Assembly: GCA_964017065.1 (NCBI GenBank)
Contig: OZ024790.1
Coordinates: forward strand, 1,668,631 to 1,732,630
Direction of reading: 5' to 3'
DNA length: 64,000 nt
Source of the DNA: Haliclona indistincta
Taxonomy: Eukaryota > Porifera > Demospongiae > Haplosclerida > Chalinidae
Positions within the stretch are counted from its first letter, which is position 1. The number at the start of each line of letters is the position of its first letter. Below are positions 11,085 to 19,831 of the stretch, piece after piece. The notes beneath the pieces were generated by a model. That model saw only the letters and a list, made by a program, of their open reading frames with translations. It was not told where the DNA came from and did no database searches. Both the position numbers and the translations under genes were made by a program.

Positions 11085-11740
11085 CGCCTAAACAGTGCCC
11101 AGTATTCGCCTAACAGTGCCCAGTATTCGCCTAACAGTGCCCAGTATTCGCCTAACAGCGCCCAGTATTCGCCTAACAGTGCCCAGTATTCGCCTAACAG
11201 TGCCCAGTATTCGCCTAACAGCGTCCAGTATTCGTCTAACGTGCCCAGTATGGACCTAACGGCGGCCAGTACTATTCTGCCGGGCACAGTATTCGCCTAA
11301 AGTGCCCAGTATGGACCTAACGGCGCCCAGTACTACTCTGCCGGGCACGTTAGGCGAATACTGGGGGCTGTTGGGCGAATACTGGGGGCTGTTGGGCGAA
11401 TACTGGGCACTGTTAGGCGAATACTGGGCACTGTTAGCCTGTTAAGCTAATACTGGGCACTGTTAGCCTGTTAGGCGAATACTGGGCACTGTTAGGCGAA
11501 TACTGGGCACTGTTAGCCTGTTAGGCTAATACTGTGCACTGTTGGGCGAATACTGGGCACTGTTGGGTGAATACTGGGCACTGTTAGGCGAATACTGGGC
11601 ACTGTTAGCCTGTTAGGCTAATACTGGGCACTGTTAGGCGAATACTGGGCACTGTTAGCCTGTTAGGCGAATACTGGGCACTGTTAGCCTGTTAGGCGAA
11701 TACTGGGCACTGTTAGGCGAATACTAGGCGAAGATTTTAG
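11085..11740. repeat. 21-bp satellite in head-to-head inverted arrays
   Basis: The left half (11,085-11,300) repeats CAGTATTCGCCTAACAGTGCC. The right half (about 11,345-11,735) repeats its reverse complement, mixed with a 29-bp variant that adds TTAGCCTG. The short centre (11,300-11,345) holds degenerate units and the motif CTGCCGGGCAC. Because 21 is a multiple of 3 it reads open on both strands, but only as a heptapeptide repeat, so I do not call a gene. Confidence 0.9.
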
Positions 11741-11872
11741 GGTCTTGGGTGTAGTTTAGTAATAATTAAGGGCACGGTTTCCTGTTTTCTATACCAAAGG
11801 TCAGTCTAGTAGTCCAGTCCAGTAATCCAGTCCAGTAGTCCAGTCCAGCGAATAGATACACCCTGCTATCTC

Positions 11873-12374
11873 ACTCTTAAAACTAGAGTTCTTAGAACAC
11901 ATACCCTGTGCGCTATGGTGTGCTGTATTAATTCCATGTGTAATTCATGTGAGCAGTTGCAAAACGCGGACTGTTGCAGTGCAGTACAGTTATACGGAGT
12001 ACAGTGAACACGCGTTAATTGTTCGCTCAGTCTCACAATAGTGGCACATGCACCCACAAACCGGAATGTTCTAATCGGCGATGTTGCTAATACGAACACA
12101 TGGCCATAGCACGCGACAGGAGACTATCTCGACTTCGCGGGCGTCTTTCAATGAATAAATATTCAACTACCAACCTGTTGAGAGCTATTCCATGACAATC
12201 TTCGAGCAGTACAGCAGTAAACAGCCACGTTTTTTGTACACACACATATAAACATACGGACATAGCCAAACGCTTAACCCTCCGGCGCCCACGTGCCCAG
12301 GATAATAACTACAACTATCGAAAGCAGTTACTTTAGGGAGGTTGCATTACACTGCTATTGTTACAGTCCTTTTT
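11873..12374. repeat. Dispersed repeat shared with 62,320-62,530
   Basis: From about 12,058 to 12,265 the sequence matches 62,325-62,530 (GGAATGTTC, then GGCGTCTTTCAATGAATAAA, then AACAGCCACG). Non-coding in both places. The rest of the stretch shows nothing. Confidence 0.6.
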
Positions 12375-12990
12375 ACAGTCCTTTAACCCTTTAAGGCATA
12401 TAGCGGCTTTAGCTGCCTTAAGTGACTCCACCTACTCTAGACGTCATAAAAAGTGCAAAAAGTGCTCTAGAAAGGTCAAATCAAGTTTAATTGCAAAAGA
12501 TGACTTTACCTGAAAAAACTGACTGTTTTTTGGCGCGCCCTCCCCACTAAAACGTACAGCTCGGGGGAATTTTAAAGGAGGGTGTCCCCTGTTAACCCGG
12601 GGTTCAAAGGGGCGGAGCCCCTCGCCATGTTTGGCATTTTTAAGGCTTCAGAATGCCCGGAAATGCATACTTGGGCATAAAATATGGTCTAAACTATGCT
12701 GTTTGCTCACCTGGACACCACCAGGTTTTTGTATCAGTCACAAGGGCTGAACGAAGACCAAAATTGGCTGAAAAATGACGAGGTCGCAGCACTTAAGCGG
12801 CTTCAGTTCCGAAGTGGGAGTGGCCAACTCAGAGTTTAGTACATGGTCGTAAACTTTGACATACCAGGAAAAAACAGTGCTAGTTTGGAACAGCTAACGT
12901 ACTGCATGTTGTAGAAAATGCAAGACAAACTGTCAGTTTAGAGCAAGTCGAATTTTCATCAAAATAATTCAGTCACTAAAGAGTTAAAGT
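12375..12990. repeat. Divergent copy of the TTAACCCTTT element
   Basis: The left end CTTTAACCCTTTAA and right end AGAGTTAAAG are inverted. The interior shares GGCGCGCCC and the GGCTTCA-type blocks with 32,514-33,112. A TTAA-type target is possible, but the ends are too simple to be sure. No coding sequence. Confidence 0.45.
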
Positions 12991-13892
12991 CCTTTTACCA
13001 GTCCTTTTTAGAGTCCTGAGAAAGGGCAGTTTTGCAGTTCTTCACCACGTTAATGAGATTCATCTAGAGAAAGTAGTTTATCGATGACTCGTTTCCGCCC
13101 GTGCAGAGCCGCTCTTGTTGATCGGAGACAAGATGGCTGCTGATCGACAGCCCTAGTTTTGCTTAGTTCTCGATCAGTTGCAATTGTTAAACAAAATGAT
13201 CGACTTTTTATCTGGTGAAACTGCGTGGCAAAGAACTGCAGAACTGCCCTTTCTAGACGATCGTGTGCGCGCATGGTTTAAGCTACATTTATAATTCCAA
13301 TGCAAGTAAAAAGTTCAGGTTTCTGGCTATCCATTGCACAAATCTGTGTTCTTAATTCGCAAAAATGCGCAAATGCAAGCCTAAACTTTCAGTGACTCCC
13401 AAAACACACTTTTTGGTGCATTTCTGCACCGTACAACGTTATGCAAGGAAGTTGAGCTTGCAAACTTGCTGTAGTGAAAGATGAGCCATTCTGTGAGCTG
13501 TTTGTACAGTGAATATTCTTAACTCAGTCAAATAGCTGCTTCCAAGCCTAAAAAATTCAGCTACTGAGCTTAGCCAGTGACTTATAATTAATAGTTGATA
13601 ACTTTTGCAATGGTTGGTTGTGAGCTGTCATAATTATATTGATGCACATAATCTACAATGTTATACCATACTTCAGACCAGATTTGAGGATTGTATTACC
13701 TTTGATAAAATTTTTACAGCATAATAATGTAAAATATCAAAATTGGACTCTCTAAGCTGGAAGCACTGTACATGTTTACGAGTTACACATAATAATTATG
13801 ACGGAACACGTGTAAATCTTAATGTCTCTATTGTTAACGACATACTCACTGATCTTGTGTGTCGTGACTCACTCTGTTGTTCTATTGTACAG
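12991..13892. other. Intron or upstream sequence of the GTPase gene
   Basis: No exon could be recognised here. If the gene's upstream exons exist they lie outside the part I can resolve. The open frame just before 13,893 ends in a pyrimidine-rich tract and TTGTACAG, an intron 3' end. Confidence 0.35.
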
Positions 13893-13986
13893 GTAGGTAA
13901 GACTGCATTTGATATCGCGAGAGAAGTAAAAAGTGAGATTGATGAAGATGTTGAAGATGATGAATCAGGATATAATGAAGAATTTG
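13893..13986 (+). CDS. GTPase/Death-domain gene, exon 1 seen (ankyrin-like end)
   Basis: Bounded by the acceptor TATTGTACAG and the donor G|GTAAGT. It encodes VGKTAFDIAREVKSEIDEDV followed by an acidic tail. The start, GKTAFDIA, is the hallmark second half of an ankyrin repeat, so the unseen upstream exons probably code ankyrin repeats; that is inference from one partial repeat. The exon ends in phase 1 and joins cleanly to 14,058 across a 71-bp intron. An alternative acceptor 4 bp downstream is possible. Confidence 0.6.
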
Positions 13987-14057
13987 GTAAGTGATCAATT
14001 GTTTTGATAACGTTTACACATGTTCACATCTTTTACACATATTCTACTCATGTGTAG

Positions 14058-14205
14058 AATACTCACGGAAGTGGATGGAGCTACAAGTGTATGTACCACT
14101 AATGGAGAATATGATAGAACGATTGAAGAAAGATCATCTAACACAGAGTCAACAGTATATTAAATTGAACAGTCTCTATGATCTACTAAATGAAAAGAAA
14201 AGAAG
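14058..14205 (+). CDS. GTPase/Death-domain gene, exon 2 (charged helical linker)
   Basis: Acceptor ATGTGTAG, donor AGAAG|GTTAGG. It encodes a charged, helix-prone stretch (EYSRKWMELQVYVPLMENMI, ending LLNEKKRR), probably a coiled linker between ankyrin repeats and GTPase. It starts by completing a phase-1 codon and ends in phase 2, fitting the exon at 23,915. The donor is the first base of a 41-bp tandem repeat. Confidence 0.6.
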
Positions 14206-14442
14206 GTTAGGTTACCTGTTGATCACTGAGTGAGTTGTGTCTATAGGTTAGGATACCTGTTGATCACTGAGTGAGTTGTGTCTATAGGTTAGGATACCTG
14301 TTGATCAATGAGTGAGGTGTGTCTATAGGTTAAGTTACCTGTTGATCAATGAGTGAGGTGTGTCTATAGGTTAAGTTACCTGTTGATCACTGAGTGAGGT
14401 GTGTCTATAGGTTAGGTTACCTGTTGATCACTGAGTGAGGTT
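14206..14442. repeat. 41-bp tandem repeat that copies the splice donor
   Basis: About six units of 41 bp, each starting GTTAGGTTACCTGTTGATCA (or GTTAAG/GTTAGGA variants) and ending GTGTCTATAG. The first unit starts exactly at the exon donor. Two to three more units follow the transposons at 23,728-23,820, so the array was one block before the two elements were inserted in it. Confidence 0.9.
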
Positions 14443-14611
14443 TAGTCTAGCGCGCTATGATCCTCTACTGCGAAAGAAAAAGGGGAGGGGCCAAGCGCGG
14501 TAGAGGGTCTAGCCAAACTCGCAAGATGATTAGTTTCATTACCCGAATTTCGGGTAATGTTATTCACGGTAATATTACGTCAACCACGTTTCCTCTACAA
14601 GCAGTGACATC

Positions 14612-14959
14612 ATGGCTGCCATAGCTGCGCTATATAAATTGTGGAAACACAGCGACGATCGAGTTCGAAGGAGTGCAATTCACCACTGCACACGTATTCT
14701 AGGACATCGAGAGCCCAAGCCCCTTCAGTATGACGCCATCGCTGCCGTACTCGATGGAAAAGATACTTTTGTCACCGTGCCTACTGGGTATGGAAAATCA
14801 TTGGTGTACATGCTCCTGCCACTGTGTGCCCAGTACATTCTGGATGCTCTAGAAGACAAGCCTGCTACACCACCGGTACCATGCGTCCTTGTTGTTTCTC
14901 CATTGGTCTCAATGGGCGTGCTTGTTTTTCAGCTGGTGAGGCTCCTGTGCGTTGAGTAG
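14612..14959 (+). pseudogene. RecQ-like helicase N-terminal fragment
   Basis: Starts MAAIAALYKLWKH and reads into YDAIAAVLDGKD (Q-motif region), motif I VPTGYGKSLVY and motif Ia VLVVSPLVSM. Homology stops near 14,908, where the helicase would continue toward the DEAH/DEVH box; after that the frame is unrelated and ends. Helicases of this group unwind DNA 3'-5'. Its place directly inside the TIR matches the full-length helicase of the element at 18,457. Confidence 0.75.
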
Positions 14960-15074
14960 ATGGCGATCTAAGACGAGTATTAGTGGGCTGCACAGGGAGG
15001 CTATTCTGGACCATCTTCTTCAGTTCGGTACGGAGTTCTTCGAATTGCTTCTGCAGTTCTTGTAAACGAAGCAA
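14865..15074 (-). other. Short coiled-coil frame, unassigned
   Basis: A 69-codon minus-strand frame starts MLRLQELQKQFEELRTELKK, a clear heptad-like coiled coil, followed by a Pro/Arg-rich tail. It overlaps the break point of the helicase fragment. It could be the N-terminal exon of the Academ-like gene that was brought in with the inverted repeat, but nothing proves it. Confidence 0.3.
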
Positions 15075-15480
15075 CTGGCTAGTCTGGTGGCTTAGCGTAA
15101 ATTTTTGGCATTATTGTTACAGAGCGGATAAAAGCACCAAATTTCTTACAGCTATTATTTAGGTCAAAATAAGTAATTTTGGTCGAGGAGCCCTTACCAA
15201 ATCCTTGCACAAATGAAATGGCAGCTGCATTAATACGAAAAATGGCAAAAAAATTTCAAGTGCATTTACACATAATCCTCCATAATTATAGCTAGTTCAC
15301 ATGAATTACATTATCAAAATGGGTATTAATAGTCAGGTGGCTTAGTGAAATTATTGTTATGAAGTGGATAAAAGTGCCATTTTTGGTATGGCCGCTAATA
15401 TCGGGCTAACAATATTCATAGTGTTAAAAAGTGTGTGTAATTTGTTCAATTTGATTTTGAGATAATATAATGAGGGTAAA

Positions 15481-16570
15481 CTATGAGTCCAAGTCAGGAT
15501 TAGCATTGCACTTGCATCCACAGAGTGGTGAACACCTAAGATTTTCCTTGACACACTTGAATCTTGTACAAGTTCGTTTGCAGGAACATTTAATCAGCTC
15601 ACTGCATGCTCTTGAAACCTCTGGAATAGTGATCCACACTGGAATCCAATGACCTGACTCCTTAGTCCAACCAAATTGTTCTGGAGAAGGAATTGTTGGC
15701 TGAGCTTGAGTGCAGGTTGTCCATATTCCAGCTTGATATAGTGCTCGATGAGTGTGCTGTAGCAGGGCATCTTGTGTGGGTGGTATTTTGTCCATCGATT
15801 GGTTTTTTTGGCAGAAAATTTCTTTCCTTGCTTCATTAACAGAGGTAAGATGGCTTGTCCTGTCGTACATAATGACAATCAGTCGCTCTATCTTCATGAA
15901 GTGACTACTGTTTGCCTTCAAGTGCTCAAAAGGATGATCAGCAAGGTACACTAAAGTATCAGTGATCTGTTCATAGGCTTGCCAAGCTGACTTCTTGCCT
16001 TTTCCCTTAAAAGCTGAAACAGTGTCACAACCAGTCATGGCATGGAATATGGGTATAGGGCTCTTGATTTAGCTTCGCCAAGGCTGGAACAGACAGCATT
16101 GATGCTGTAATAGCGAAAACTTTTGCCTGTACCAAAGCAACCCAAATATCAAGGTCTGGTTGTGTCTTAACTAGGCTGAAGTATGCCCCCACAAGAATAG
16201 TGACAACATCGGTGTCTACTGTGCGTACTTGGATGATTTTCATGCCTTGCTCCAGAGCATGCAGAATGTGCACAACAATTCTTGTATCAGCTTCCTCGTG
16301 GTTGCATTTTGACATCTGACCTCTTCTTTCACCACTGGATTTAACAGATTCACCAGATGTAATGTATATGCTCTTCTCAGATGAACACTCAAACTCGACA
16401 GCTCTTGATGTTAGAAATGAAAACAATTCTACTTTGTTCATTGAATCACACAAGAAATCCATCCAGTTGGTAGGCAATTTGGTAAGAGCCGATACTTTCC
16501 TGCGTACACCCTTCCCCCTTTTGTCATGAGTAGACTCCTTCAGACTATCAGGAATGTAGGAATCCCACAC
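15481..16570 (-). pseudogene. Academ-like transposase (XPG-type nuclease plus Cys-rich tail), left arm
   Basis: Two overlapping minus-strand frames (16,570-16,025 and 16,038-15,481) form one protein with a frameshift near 16,030-16,130. Visible blocks are KCNHEEADTRIVVHIL, the acidic VRTVDTDVVTILVGAY, MTGCDTVSAFKGKGKKSAW, W-rich spacing and a tail with eight or more Cys (CSCKRTCTRFKC, then CSPLCGCKC). That order of an XPG-like nuclease with acidic residues followed by a Cys cluster is what I know of Academ superfamily transposases; the name is family knowledge, not a search. Upstream N-terminal sequence is absent. Confidence 0.7.
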
Positions 16571-16819
16571 TACATCCAGCCTATTAGCAACACGTAGTTG
16601 CTTAGATAAGTAAGAGATGAAAATGTTATCGGCATATTCAATGAAAATTTAGGCACCTGCAGTTACGCAGGAAAGTATCAGCTCTTACCAAATTGCCTAC
16701 CAACTGGATGGACTTCTTGTGTGATTCAATGAACAAAGTAGAATTGTTTTCATTTCTAACATCAAGAGTTGTCGAGTTTGAGTGTTCATCTGAGAAGAGC
16801 ATATACATTACATCTGGTG

Positions 16820-17140
16820 CAGGGCCGGCGGACGAAATTTTAGTTGAGGGGGCATCTAATTAATATTCATTTATTAATTGACCACACCCACTCAATAATT
16901 ATCGTAAACGATGGAATTTTTGCCGTGGTTGCCATAATCAAAGTGAATACAGCTGAAAACAGCGTCTACAGTAGTTTTTACAGCTGAGGTTGTGTCAGTA
17001 TAGACATGTGCGTTTATCATAATCGTTATGAATTGAATTATTATGAATGAATCTAATTAATTTGTTGTGAATATAATTAGCTACTCAGAAATGTTGGTAG
17101 GGCAGCTGCCTACCCTGCCTACCCCGTTCCGCCGGCCCTG
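16820..17140. mobile_element. CAGGGCCGGCGG-type MITE
   Basis: Inverted ends CAGGGCCGGCGGA and TCCGCCGGCCCTG, 321 bp, AT-rich inside, no coding. The mirrored arm supplies the empty site: CATCTGGTGAATCTG there becomes CATCTGGTG | element | TAGGTGAATCTG here, so the duplicated target is GGTG plus one or two mismatched bases. hAT-like by its ends. Confidence 0.75.
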
Positions 17141-17160
17141 TAGGTGAATCTGTTAAATCC

Positions 17161-18018
17161 AGTGGTGAAAGAAGAGGTCAGATGTCAAAATGCAACCACG
17201 AGGAAGCTGATACAAGAATTGTTGTGCACATTCTGCATGCTCTGGAGCAAGGCATGAAAATCATCCAAGTACGCACAGTAGACACCGATGTTGTCACTAT
17301 TCTTGTGGGGGCATACTTCAGCCTAGTTAAGACACAACCAGACCTTGATATCTGGGTTGCTTTTGGTACAGGCAAAAGTTTTCGCTATTACAGCATCAAT
17401 GCTGTCTATTCCAGCCTTGGCGAAGCTAAATCAAGAGCCCTATACCCATATTCCATGCCATGACTGGTTGTGACACTGTTTCAGCTTTTAAGGGAAAAGG
17501 CAAGAAGTCAGCTTGGCAAGCCTATGAACAGATCACTGATACTTTAGTGTACCTTGCTGATCATCCTTTTGAGCACTTGAAGGCAAACAGTAGTCACTTC
17601 ATGAAGATAGAGCGACTGATTGTCATTATGTACGACAGGACAAGCCATCTTACCTCTGTTAATGAAGCAAGGAAAGAAATTTTCTGCCAAAAAAACCAAT
17701 CGATGGACAAAATACCACCCACACAAGATGCCCTGCTACAGCACACTCATCGAGCACTATATCAAGCTGGAATATGGACAACCTGCACTCAAGCACAGCC
17801 AACAATTCCTTCTCCAGAACAATTTGGTTGGACTAAGGAGTCAGGTCATTGGATTCCAGTGTGGATCACTATTCCAGAGGTTTCAAGAGCATGCAGTGAG
17901 CTGATTAAATGTTCCTGCAAATGAACTTGTACAAGATTCAAGTGTGTCAAGGAAAATCTTAGGTGTTCACCACTCTGTGGATGCAAGTGCAATGCTAATC
18001 CTGACTTGGACTCATAGT
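17161..18018 (+). pseudogene. Academ-like transposase, right arm copy
   Basis: Mirror copy of the left arm: frames 17,182-17,463 and 17,460-17,924 hold HEEADTRIVVHIL, VDTDVVTILVGAY and MTGCDTVSAFKGKGKK. Differences are few (for example LKLSQQF against LKHSQQF in a shadow frame, and a TGA where the left arm has CGA before the Cys tail at 17,922-17,924). Upstream of 17,141 the arm continues beyond the MITE to about 16,665. Not functional. Confidence 0.7.
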
Positions 18019-18639
18019 TTACCCTCATTATATTATCTCAAAATCAAATTGAACAAATTACACACACTTTTTAACACTATGAATAATTATTGTTAGCCCG
18101 ATATTAGCGGCCATATTGAAATTTTATAATCATTAAAAAAATTTTTCGAGGGCTCCTCGGCTAATATTCACTATTACATCATAAGCAATCTTCATGCCAA
18201 AAATGGCACTTTTATCCACTTCGTAACAATAATTTCACTAAGCCACCTGACTGCCAGCTGACTGCCACATAGTAAACATTCACGTGACTAATAGCGCTTT
18301 CGTTTAGGTTGACGTAATAATACCGTGAATAACATTACCCAAAATTCGGGTAATGAAACTAATCATCTTGCGAGTTTGGCTAGACCCTCTACCGCGCTTG
18401 GCCCCTCCCTTTTTCTTTCGCGGTAGAGGGTCATAGCGCGCTAGACTAAGTGAGGTTAGCCTCGTACCCAGGCTCTCTGGTGGAGATTTAATTATGCGTG
18501 GGTGTTGAAATGCAGTGTGGCGATTGAGAGCCTGGTATCCACTGATTCGCACAGGCGCAGACGATTCATGGAATTCCATGAATCCGTATATTTCAGTAAA
18601 CCACCGTGTTACATTTACGTCACATTATGGCTGCTGGTG

Positions 18640-19740
18640 AAGGAGCTGGAGAGAGAGAGTTTCAGTGTGCACTGGACTATGCAGCGCGTTCAGATGGCAA
18701 CATTTTCGCCGAAGCCAGAACAGACAGCGGCAATAAGAGCTATCTACGAGAAAAAGGACGTCTTTGTTTGGCTCCCTACAGGCTTTGGCAAGTCCTTCTG
18801 CTACGAGGCCATAATTTTCTGAGATCGAAATGGAGAGATACTATGGAAAAGCCATGCATCAGTCAAAGAATTGTAGCAGTCGTGTGACCATGTGGTAAGC
18901 TACAATTATGATAGATCAGCATACTAGTAATATACGCTTTCTATAGGAGCAAAGAGTTACGTCCTGCTTATGGACATCTTCAAGGGCTAAGAGCTCTTAT
19001 TCCTGAAAGAACACCATACTTGGCTTGCACTGCAACTGCCACCAAGAGCATCCGTCATGAAATTATCAAGAATCTTGAGATGACCGGGTGCAATTTTGTA
19101 TTCACTTCTCCTGATAGAGAAAATATTTATTACGAGGCGAGGGCACGATCAGATATTGAGTCTGATATGGCGCCATATGTTCATTCCTTGCAAAAGCATA
19201 TAGTCAAGTCTCCAAAGATAATTTTATAATTATTGTCAATCTCTGATTATGTGTGCAGATTTATATTCTCACTTTCTCATGGTGCTCGGCGATAGCGTCT
19301 ATTATCCAGCTGGTGCTGAAAAGATCACAGCCAATAGACTGATTGGTATGTTCCATTCTCGCACTACTGAACACAATAAGAGAGTTTTGTTGAATAACTT
19401 AACTGTACCTGAAGGTACAATCAGAATAGTTTTTGCCACTTCTGCCCTAGGAATGGGCGTACACCTTGTTGGTGTTAACACGATCATACACTATGGCGCA
19501 CCCAGCAGTATAGACGATTATTTCCAGGGCAGTGGAAGAGGAGGAAGAAGTGGAGAAAAGGCTCGTTCAATATTGTTCTGGATTCCACGTGGCTGTCCGC
19601 TGAAGAAAAACCCAAAGAATGCCCATGACCGTGAAGTAGCAGATGTACGGCACTACTTGGAAAATGAGACAGTCTGCTGACGCAAGTGGCTTCTTGAATA
19701 TTTCGATCAATCTCTACCGTCAGCATGTTTAGAATCAGAG
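18640..19740 (+). pseudogene. RecQ-like superfamily 2 helicase of the element
   Basis: Segments in order: FSPKPEQTAAIRAIYEKKDV leading to motif I LPTGFGKSFCY (18,700-18,822); a stop and probable intron, with the DEAH region not visible; motif III region LACTATATKSIRHEI (19,020-19,070); then the second RecA fold with IVFATSALGMGVHLVG (motif V) and the arginine-finger motif VI GSGRGGRSG (19,435-19,560). It ends VC*RKWLLEYFD, where an in-frame TGA sits at the place of the RecQ zinc-binding CRR; one C-to-T change would explain it. Probably a role in transposition or replication of the element. Confidence 0.75.
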
Positions 19741-19831
19741 GAGTATTGTGATATGTGATATTGATAATATAATTGTTATATATGTAATTATTAATATTTT
19801 GAGTTTTACGCTCATGAATAGTTATTGATCA

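Larger units (their letters stand above)
7999..11863. mobile_element. Satellite-bearing foldback element, 9-bp target duplication
   Basis: Inverted termini of about 115-150 bp begin GGGTGTATCTATT. The left end is 7,999 and the right end is 11,863. Both sides are flanked by the exact 9-bp TGCTATCTC (7,990-7,998 and 11,864-11,872). Inside the right terminus is a long array of a 21-bp satellite in both orientations (11,085-11,740). The left terminus keeps only about one unit (8,103-8,116), because an LTR retrotransposon was inserted there. A 9-bp duplication with long, satellite-containing ends is the pattern of Foldback or Mutator-like non-autonomous elements; that family call is inference. It codes for nothing of its own. 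Confidence 0.8.
14443..18448. mobile_element. TIR element with RecQ fragment and Academ-like transposase in inverted repeat
   Basis: Terminal inverted repeats of about 140 bp start TAGTCTAGCGCGCTATGA and include GGTAGAGGGTCTAGCCAAAC. The element is flanked by the exact 9-bp AGTGAGGTT (14,434-14,442 and 18,449-18,457). Next to the left TIR is the N-terminal part of a RecQ-like helicase (14,612-14,910). The interior is a large inverted repeat (about 15,331-16,504 against 16,665-18,252) whose two arms each carry an Academ-like transposase fragment, pointing outward. A 321-bp MITE interrupts the right arm. Probably an internally rearranged, non-autonomous product. Confidence 0.8.

Noticed and set aside
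11037..11300. Open frames on both strands over the satellite (heptapeptide repeats)
   Set aside because: The period of 21 bp is a multiple of 3, so every frame without a stop stays open. No start context, no non-repeat sequence.
11085..11740. CRISPR-like array
   Set aside because: Units are directly adjacent without unique spacers, in both orientations, in animal DNA; it is a satellite.
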